NCBI GenBank assembly: GCA_024636675.1 | Contig: JAGXGM010000067.1 | Coordinates: 1 to 64,000, forward strand | Reading direction: 5' to 3' | Source: Hydrogenophilales bacterium | GTDB taxonomy: Bacteria; Pseudomonadota; Gammaproteobacteria; Burkholderiales; Thiobacillaceae | DNA length: 64,000 nt | Shown here: piece after piece, positions 58,706 to 64,000 of the stretch | How positions within the stretch are numbered: the first letter of the stretch is position 1 | Layout: each line of letters starts with the position of its first letter | Made by a program: the position numbers and the translations under genes | The notes under the pieces: model-generated | The model's database searches: none | What the model was told of the DNA's origin: nothing | The model's input: the letters and a program-made list of their open reading frames with translations, nothing else

Positions 58706-59743
58706 ATGTCGCACCAAGTCACCATTCAGCCCAGCGGGCACCAGTTCTTCGTCAAGAATGACGAAACCATACTCGAGGCTGCGCTACGCGAAGGCTTTTC
58801 GCTGCCCTACGGCTGCCGCAACGGCGCCTGCGGCAGCTGCAAGGGTCGTGTCCTGTCCGGCCAGCTCGACTATGGCACACACTCACCGAACGCGCTGAAA
58901 GACGAGGAAAAGGCGCAGGGCCGCGCGCTATTCTGCCGCGCCAGCCCTTTGAGCGACATGGTCATCGAAGCCAAAGAAATCGGTGCCGCCAAAGATATCG
59001 TGGTGAAGACTCTGCCGTGCCGGGTGGAAAAGCTGGAAAAGCGTGCCCACGATGTGATGGTAATGAAGATCAAGCTGCCCGCCAACGAACGCCTGCAGTT
59101 CCTCGCCGGGCAATACATCGATTTCCAGTTGAAGGGCGGCAAGTCCCGCAGTTTCTCACTTGCCAATCCGCCACACGATGACGCCCTGCTGGAATTGCAC
59201 ATCCGCCATGTGCCAGGCGGCCTGTTCACCGACCAGGTGTTTTCCACCCTGAAGGAACGCGACATCCTGCGCCTGAAAGGCCCGCTCGGCAGTTTCTTCA
59301 TTCGCGAAGATTCCGACAAGCCGATGATCCTGATTGCCGGCGGCACCGGCTTTGCGCCAATCAAGGCCATGCTGGAACACGCTTTCGCCGAACACACCGA
59401 TCGCGAACTGGTGCTGTACTGGGGAGTGCGCACGCTGAAAGACCTGTACATGCCCGAACTGCCACAGCAGTGGCTGGCCGAGCATCCGAATTTCAGTTTT
59501 ATTCCTGTGCTGTCCAACCCCGAGCCGGGCGACCACTGGCAAGGCCGCACCGGCTTCGTCCACCAGGCGGTGCTGGCTGACTTCGCCGATTTGTCGGGCT
59601 ATCAGGTATACGCCTGCGGTGCACCCGCCATGGTCGAGAATGCGCGCGACAGTTTTATCAAGGCCTGCGGCCTGCCCGAAGACGAATTCTTTGCCGATTC
59701 ATTCGTCTACGCCGCAGATGCCGAGGCCGTGCCTACCAGCTGA
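58706..59743 (+). CDS. 2Fe-2S flavoreductase, CDP-6-deoxy-glucoseen reductase-like
   Basis: A 345-residue electron-transfer protein. The N-terminal plant-type 2Fe-2S domain has cysteines in PYGCRNGACGSCKG and a fourth in RALFCRA. An FAD-binding domain follows (QYIDFQLKGGKSRSFSLANPP, with the RxxS motif), then an NAD(P) domain (LIAGGTGFAPIKAMLEH, VYACGAPAMVENARD). It is often annotated as CDP-6-deoxy-delta-3,4-glucoseen reductase (AscD/RfbI). No sugar-synthesis genes are adjacent, so the true partner, perhaps an oxygenase or other acceptor, is unknown. Confidence 0.85.
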   Translation: MSHQVTIQPSGHQFFVKNDETILEAALREGFSLPYGCRNGACGSCKGRVLSGQLDYGTHSPNALKDEEKAQGRALFCRASPLSDMVIEAKEIGAAKDIVVKTLPCRVEKLEKRAHDVMVMKIKLPANERLQFLAGQYIDFQLKGGKSRSFSLANPPHDDALLELHIRHVPGGLFTDQVFSTLKERDILRLKGPLGSFFIREDSDKPMILIAGGTGFAPIKAMLEHAFAEHTDRELVLYWGVRTLKDLYMPELPQQWLAEHPNFSFIPVLSNPEPGDHWQGRTGFVHQAVLADFADLSGYQVYACGAPAMVENARDSFIKACGLPEDEFFADSFVYAADAEAVPTS

Positions 59744-59760
59744 CCCCGGCGGGGCTAAGC

Positions 59761-60300
59761 TTACAGTTCGCCCTTGGCCCCCGCCCGCATAATTTCGAGC
59801 AGCGAATTGCGCACCGCATTGATGCTATCTTTCAGCATCTGCGGCACGCGCATCTCTTTTGCAATCGCATCGACGTTGACGTCCATCATCACCAGCCAGC
59901 CCTGGCCGCTGGCGTCTTCGATCATGGCGATGCGGCATGGCATGAACACGGCAAAATCCAGATTCACGTCAATCAGCTCCTTGGCCGTGACAGCGTCGCA
60001 AAACTGAAAAATGGTGATGGTGCGCTGCGGCTTGCCGGTAATGGCTTCCACCTGTTTCGACAGCGGAAGCTCGGCCACCAGCTGCAGGTTCAATGCATTG
60101 GCACGCAGGCGCATCGATTCGGCCGCTTCGGGCAAGCTGACGCTACGGTCGATGGCCATCTTGTAAACGTCGGTTTGCGTGGACTGGCTGGGTTCTGCGG
60201 CCCGGCTGGCGGGCTTGGGTTCTGCGGCCCGGCTGTCGGGTACGGACAGTAGCATGGTGCTCAGCACAACCCCGAACACGGCAAGAAAAGTAGTGCGCAT
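59761..60300 (-). CDS. Exported DUF302-family protein
   Basis: A 179-residue secreted protein with a signal peptide (TTFLAVFGVVLSTMLLSVPDSRA, cleavage after about residue 26). A DUF302-type alpha/beta domain follows (LVAELPLSKQVEAITGKPQRTITIFQFCDA, MPCRIAMIEDASGQGWLVMMDVNVDAI). The two cysteines (FQFCDA, FMPCRI) may form a disulfide or metal site. The linker after the signal contains a 9-residue tandem repeat encoded by a 27-base DNA repeat. The ATG at 60300 has AAGGAG upstream. It is convergent with the flavoreductase gene. Function is unknown. Confidence 0.82.
   Translation of the reverse strand: MRTTFLAVFGVVLSTMLLSVPDSRAAEPKPASRAAEPSQSTQTDVYKMAIDRSVSLPEAAESMRLRANALNLQLVAELPLSKQVEAITGKPQRTITIFQFCDAVTAKELIDVNLDFAVFMPCRIAMIEDASGQGWLVMMDVNVDAIAKEMRVPQMLKDSINAVRNSLLEIMRAGAKGEL
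60190..60235. repeat. 27-base-period direct repeat in the DUF302 gene
   Basis: A 19-base identical block (GGGTTCTGCGGCCCGGCTG) occurs at 60190-60208 and 60217-60235. It encodes a repeated Arg-Ala-Ala-Glu-Pro linker after the signal peptide. Confidence 0.85.
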
Positions 60301-60400
60301 GACAGCTCTCCTTCTCAATATTAGAAAATACTAATACGACACATTACCCCGTGGCGGGCTCCAGCGCAAACCTTCCAGCCGACAACGGCACGCTCAAATC

Positions 60401-61573
60401 CTACATCGCCCGACACAATGCCAGCGCCTTTTGGTAATGCTTGCACGCCTCACCGGGCTGGCTGCTCTGCGTTTTGAGTTCGGCCATGCGGATGTGGCCT
60501 TCCGCACTCGGCGCAATAGCAAGGCTGGCCTCGAGATAGCTTTGTGCCTTGCCCCACAGCTGCTGCACACTGCACAGTTGTGCCAGCGTCAGCAGCAACT
60601 GCGCGTCACGCGACCGTGCGCGCAGCCACTTCTCAGCCTGTTCGATCTGCCGCGTCGGACTGCTGCCACGCGCCTCGCCGTACAAGGCCACAAGGTCCTC
60701 GTGCCACTCGCGGGCGAGCGCAGCTTCCAGCACGTCGAGCGCGGTGTCGTGGCCGCCGCGCTCCATGAAGGCACGTGCGGCTGCGCGCGCTACCCAAGGG
60801 TCGACCTTGAAATCAGCCGGGATTTTCTTCCAGTACTCCAGCAAGCCGCGGTCGTCGTCAGCGCGACGCTTCAGATTCTCAGCATAGGCCATGCGGCGGT
60901 TCTGCACGGCAATGCCGGGTTCCAGCACATTGCCGCGCATCAGCACATCGAGCAGACGGTCGACTTCGTCCCACTGCCCCGTCATCTGGCGCGCCTTGTG
61001 TTCGAGCCGCAACAGGGTCGTGTGCTGCGGGGCAATTTCCTTGGCCCGATTGATAGCCACCAGTGCGGCCGCTGCGTCCTTGGCCTCGAGATGCGCCTCG
61101 GCCTCGAACAGCTGCGCAGCCAGTTCGGCGCCATGTTCGGTGGCCGCCTGGAGATGACGCTCGCGCTGCGGCACGGCGCGCATTTCCTGCGCCGCTCGCG
61201 CTGCCAGCACACGCGCCAGACCCAGGCGAAGTTCATCGCCTTGCCATTGGCCCAACGATTGCTCGGCATCCTGATAGCGGTATTCGATATACGCCTTGAG
61301 ACCGCCGACAAAATTCTCATCCCGCCTTTTGGCGGCACGACGTTCGCGCTGCTCACGCACGATGCTGGGCAAATTAAGCGTGAGCATGGCCAGTCGCAAC
61401 AGGATGATCCCGCCCACCACCAAAGCAAGCAGCGCCAGGACAAAGCTGATGAAGGAAATCTCCATCCGCCACGGCGGATATACCAGCACCACATAACCGG
61501 GGTCGTAGCGACCCGCCATCGCCAACGCGACGGCCAGCACCACAACAAAGATCAGCGAGATCAACCAGCGCAT
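60401..61573 (-). CDS. hemY: HemY-like heme biosynthesis-associated protein
   Basis: A 390-residue inner-membrane protein with two N-terminal helices (LISLIFVVVLAVALAMAGRYDPGYVVLVYPPWRMEISF..., then LALLALVVGGIILLRLAML) and a cytoplasmic TPR-like domain (ALVAINRAKEIAPQHTTLLRLEHKA and similar). This HemY is the proteobacterial hemCDXY type, distinct from the protoporphyrinogen oxidase of Gram-positive bacteria. Its biochemical role is uncertain. The start overlaps the hemX stop by one base (TGATG). Confidence 0.93.
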   Translation of the reverse strand: MRWLISLIFVVVLAVALAMAGRYDPGYVVLVYPPWRMEISFISFVLALLALVVGGIILLRLAMLTLNLPSIVREQRERRAAKRRDENFVGGLKAYIEYRYQDAEQSLGQWQGDELRLGLARVLAARAAQEMRAVPQRERHLQAATEHGAELAAQLFEAEAHLEAKDAAAALVAINRAKEIAPQHTTLLRLEHKARQMTGQWDEVDRLLDVLMRGNVLEPGIAVQNRRMAYAENLKRRADDDRGLLEYWKKIPADFKVDPWVARAAARAFMERGGHDTALDVLEAALAREWHEDLVALYGEARGSSPTRQIEQAEKWLRARSRDAQLLLTLAQLCSVQQLWGKAQSYLEASLAIAPSAEGHIRMAELKTQSSQPGEACKHYQKALALCRAM

Positions 61574-62619
61574 CAGTGCTCTCCTTTATACGCCTCGAGC
61601 GCGGCGAGGCTGGCGTCGATCCCCGGCAATTCCCGGGCGATCTGCAGGCGGGACAGGCGCTCGATCTCTTTCAGCGCAGCGGCAACGCCGGCATCGCGCG
61701 TGTTGAAGTAGCGGGTCAGCAAGTCCGACACTGCGCGCAAATCGGCCTGAAACGCCGCCTGGTTCTGCGACAGCAGCGCGAGCCGCGCCGACAGCAGGCG
61801 CAGGCGCAGATTTTCGCGCAGGAAATAGGCCTGCTCGGGCGGCAGCAACACTGCTTCATTGCCATCGATACGGCGGATCTGCGCCAGGCGCTTCAACTCG
61901 GTCCACAGTTCCTGGCCGATATCGGTGGTCCGGCCACCGCTCCGCGGCGCCGGCGCCGCTTCGGATACCTGCGCGCTGGCCAGCGGCCAGTTGGCATGGC
62001 GTGCCACCAGCGCCTCGATGCGCGCACTCACCCCGACTTCGTCGATCGAAGGGACCGCGCGCAGGTTGGCCAGGTCGGCCGCAATCGCGCGACGCAGGGC
62101 GGTGAACTGCGGTTTATCCAGGCGCTGCAATCGGGTATCGGCGCCTTCCAGCGCGATGATCGCCGCCTTGACGTTGCCGGTCAGCTGCAACTGCTGAGCG
62201 GCAGTGAGCAGCACCTGCTCGATCTCGGCCAGCGTCCACTGGTCGCGCCCCTGCGCCAGATCCTTGTACAGGCTTTCAAGTGCGAGCTGCTGTTGCTGCG
62301 ACGTCACCATCTGGCTTTCGATGTGCGCGACCCTTTCGCTGACCTGCCGCATCGCGTCGTCGGCGTTGCGCGCCAGCAGACGGGTTTCGTTGACGGCCGC
62401 CCCGGATTCGGCCAGCCGCCGCCCCAGCTCGGTCTTCAGGTCGCGGATGCGCTCTCGGCCGTCGAACCACGACCAGCCCGCGGCCGCCAGCGCCAGCGTG
62501 GCGATCAGCAGGGCGACCAGCGCCACCGCCGAGAGGTGAGGACGTGAGCCCGCAGGCGCCGGCGCGACTGCGGCTTGCGGGGCGGGCGGTGGAGCGGATG
62601 TTTCGGGGGTGTCATTCAT
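61573..62619 (-). CDS. hemX: HemX-like protein (uroporphyrinogen-III C-methyltransferase family name)
   Basis: A 348-residue protein with an Ala/Pro-rich N-terminus, one membrane helix (SAVALVALLIATLALAAAGWSWF, about 28-50) and a long periplasmic helical domain (REALLARNADDAMRQVSERVAHIESQM-like segments, QVLLTAAQQLQLTGNV). The family is often annotated as a methyltransferase, but no SAM-binding motif is seen here, so enzymatic activity is doubtful. It overlaps hemD by four and hemY by one base. Confidence 0.9.
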   Translation of the reverse strand: MNDTPETSAPPPAPQAAVAPAPAGSRPHLSAVALVALLIATLALAAAGWSWFDGRERIRDLKTELGRRLAESGAAVNETRLLARNADDAMRQVSERVAHIESQMVTSQQQQLALESLYKDLAQGRDQWTLAEIEQVLLTAAQQLQLTGNVKAAIIALEGADTRLQRLDKPQFTALRRAIAADLANLRAVPSIDEVGVSARIEALVARHANWPLASAQVSEAAPAPRSGGRTTDIGQELWTELKRLAQIRRIDGNEAVLLPPEQAYFLRENLRLRLLSARLALLSQNQAAFQADLRAVSDLLTRYFNTRDAGVAAALKEIERLSRLQIARELPGIDASLAALEAYKGEH

Positions 62620-63383
62620 GGGGTGTTCCTGAACCAGTTAACCAGACCGTCTACCAGACCGTCATCGCCAGCGGGGGTGGCGATGACGCGTGCAATGCCA
62701 AAGCGGCGAGCTGCCTCGGCGATTTTCTCATGCGAGGCGAAAAGCGGGGTGGATGCCAGCAGCGGCCGGCCCGCCTCGCCCAGCAACGCTGCCAGGTTAT
62801 GCAGCGTCTCGGCGCTGGTGACGGTCACCGCGTCGATCCCGCCCACCCGCCAGCGTGCCAGCAATGGCGCGGCATCTGCTTGCGGCTGCAGGCGCCGGTA
62901 GCACTCCATGAAATCCACCTGCGCACCCCGCGCAGCGAGGGTATCGGCCAGCAGCGCGCGGCCGCCGACCCCGCGCACGATCACTACCTGCTTGCCCGCC
63001 ACATCCTGCAGTTGCGGCAGCGCCAGCAGCGCTTCACTGTCCTGGCCGTCCGGCGTGATGACATCGACAATACCCCGCGCCTGCAGCGCGCGCGCGGTGC
63101 CGGGTCCGACGGCGAAAACCCGAACGGCGTCAGGCAAACTGCCGCCCGCGCGGATTGCGTCCATCCCGAATTGCGCCGCGTTGGGGCTGATGAAAATCGC
63201 GATGTCGGCCTCGGCCAGCCGCGCCAGCGGCACGCTCAATTCATCGAGCGGCACAGCCTCGATTTCCAGCGCGGGAAACTCGAATGCCGCGCCGCCGGCC
63301 GCGCGGATCGCCTGCGCCAACGCGGCCGCCTGGGAGGCCGGTCGCGTCACCAGCACCGTGCGTCCGGCCAATGCCTGGGTCAT
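62616..63383 (-). CDS. hemD: Uroporphyrinogen-III synthase
   Basis: A 255-residue two-lobed enzyme that cyclises hydroxymethylbilane with inversion of ring [90 protein letters not shown] and [17 protein letters not shown] are the conserved blocks. It overlaps hemC by four bases (ATGA) and hemX by four. The sequence is typical and complete. Confidence 0.94.
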   Translation of the reverse strand: MTQALAGRTVLVTRPASQAAALAQAIRAAGGAAFEFPALEIEAVPLDELSVPLARLAEADIAIFISPNAAQFGMDAIRAGGSLPDAVRVFAVGPGTARALQARGIVDVITPDGQDSEALLALPQLQDVAGKQVVIVRGVGGRALLADTLAARGAQVDFMECYRRLQPQADAAPLLARWRVGGIDAVTVTSAETLHNLAALLGEAGRPLLASTPLFASHEKIAEAARRFGIARVIATPAGDDGLVDGLVNWFRNTP

Positions 63384-64000
63384 GCGGTCGGCAAGGCGTC
63401 GAGAATGGCGCGCGCGCCCAGCGCCAGCAGCTTGTCGGCGAGCAGCTGGCCAACCGCCTCGGGGTCGGCCGGATCGCCTTCGGCGTGGTCATGAATGAAG
63501 CTGCTGCCGTCCGGGTTCGCCACGAAACCGTTCAGCACCAGCCGGCCGGCCTGCAGTACCGCGTGCGCCCCCAGCGGCACCTGGCAACTGCCGCCGAGCA
63601 CCCGGCTGACCTGGCGTTCGGCGCGCACGCAGGCGGCAGTCTCGGGATGGTTGAGTGCGGTGAGCATGGCCGCCACTTCGATATTGCTGCTGCGGATTTC
63701 GATGCCGAGCGCGCCCTGACCCGCTGCGGGAATGCTGTCTTCCACGCTCAACAGGCTTTTGATGCGATCGCCCAGACCCAGCCGCTTGAGACCGGCGGCG
63801 GCCAGCAAAATAGCGTCGAACTTCCCCTCGTCGAGCTTCTTCAGGCGGGTGCCGACGTTGCCGCGCAGCGGCTTCACCGTCAGGTGCGGGTAGCGCGCGC
63901 GCAGCTGGGCTTCGCGTCGCAGGCTGGAGGTGCCGACCACGCCACCCGGCGGCAGATCGGACAGACGCGCATACTGGTTCGACACAAAGGCGTCGCGCGG
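63380..64000 (-). CDS. hemC: Porphobilinogen deaminase, C-terminal part (runs off window)
   Basis: About 207 codons are visible; the N-terminal third lies beyond position 64000. [21 protein letters not shown] and [32 protein letters not shown] are family blocks that bind the growing pyrrole chain. The dipyrromethane cofactor attaches to the cysteine in [13 protein letters not shown]. The enzyme polymerises four porphobilinogens into hydroxymethylbilane. It is the first visible gene of hemC-hemD-hemX-hemY, and its stop overlaps the hemD start (ATGA). Confidence 0.96.
   Translation of the reverse strand, partial: PRDAFVSNQYARLSDLPPGGVVGTSSLRREAQLRARYPHLTVKPLRGNVGTRLKKLDEGKFDAILLAAAGLKRLGLGDRIKSLLSVEDSIPAAGQGALGIEIRSSNIEVAAMLTALNHPETAACVRAERQVSRVLGGSCQVPLGAHAVLQAGRLVLNGFVANPDGSSFIHDHAEGDPADPEAVGQLLADKLLALGARAILDALPTA

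Noticed and set aside
61573-62619. True uroporphyrinogen-III methyltransferase
   Set aside because: No SAM-binding motif is visible; the protein is a membrane-anchored helical HemX-type protein.

Overview
The window is GC-rich, densely coding chromosomal DNA from a betaproteobacterium. The best fit is a chemolithoautotrophic sulfur oxidiser of the Thiobacillus / Hydrogenophilales type. This is an inference from gene content (a DsrS-like gene behind hemL, a hemCDXY operon, a Pil-Chp chemotaxis cluster, hslVU, an AGXT-type aminotransferase), from the SAH riboswitch in front of ahcY, and from the style of the proteins. No rRNA or tRNA gene was found to settle it.

Layout. 1-375: the start of glnA (minus strand) and its control region, with a sigma-54 promoter and two NtrC-like enhancer sites. 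376-2447: a rhodanese-like gene, aroE and mtgA. 2448-4866: a small accessory segment with two minus-strand genes (one DUF4145-type), bracketed by a 25-bp inverted repeat. 4867-8797: mgtE-msbA-ttcA, joined by ATGA overlaps. 8995-10985: an AGXT-type aminotransferase and two small hypotheticals. 11245-16304 (minus): the methyl cycle genes metF, ahcY and metK with a small membrane protein and a Ca2+/Na+ antiporter; ahcY has its own promoter and an SAH riboswitch. 16494-22564: three consecutive LpxL-type acyltransferases, a GNAT, a CoA-binding protein, dapF, a DUF484 gene and xerC, closed by a terminator. 22607-26781: a PAS-GGDEF-EAL protein, ppk2 and a lipoprotein. 27068-32222: dksA lacking most zinc ligands, a COG0523 GTPase, yidD, a small CxxC exported protein, an outer-membrane barrel, and the binding protein and permease of a metal ABC importer; this looks like a zinc-homeostasis cluster without its ATPase. 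32262-36400: a duplicated helical-STAS protein, hslVU and a bacterial voltage-gated Na+ channel. 36514-39524: a helical-repeat protein and an Sfum_1244-like protein. 39577-49247 (minus): the twitching chemosensory operon pilG-pilH-pilI-pilJ-pilL. 49428-50684 (minus): an exported protein and rubredoxin. 50738-54588: thiD-thiE-hemL-dsrS. 54659-57707: dsbD with two tandem periplasmic alpha domains, cutA, and fxsA head to head with cutA. 57708-60300: an SDR protein, a 2Fe-2S flavoreductase and a DUF302 protein. 60401-64000 (minus): hemC-hemD-hemX-hemY, with hemC running off the edge.

Most neighbouring genes overlap by 1, 4 or 8 bases (ATGA, TGATG), so translational coupling is the rule here. The features of most biological interest are the glnA enhancer geometry, the SAH riboswitch, the inverted-repeat-flanked accessory segment, the duplicated-alpha DsbD, the tandem LpxL genes, the Nav channel, the zinc cluster lacking an ATPase, and the duplicated helical-STAS protein.
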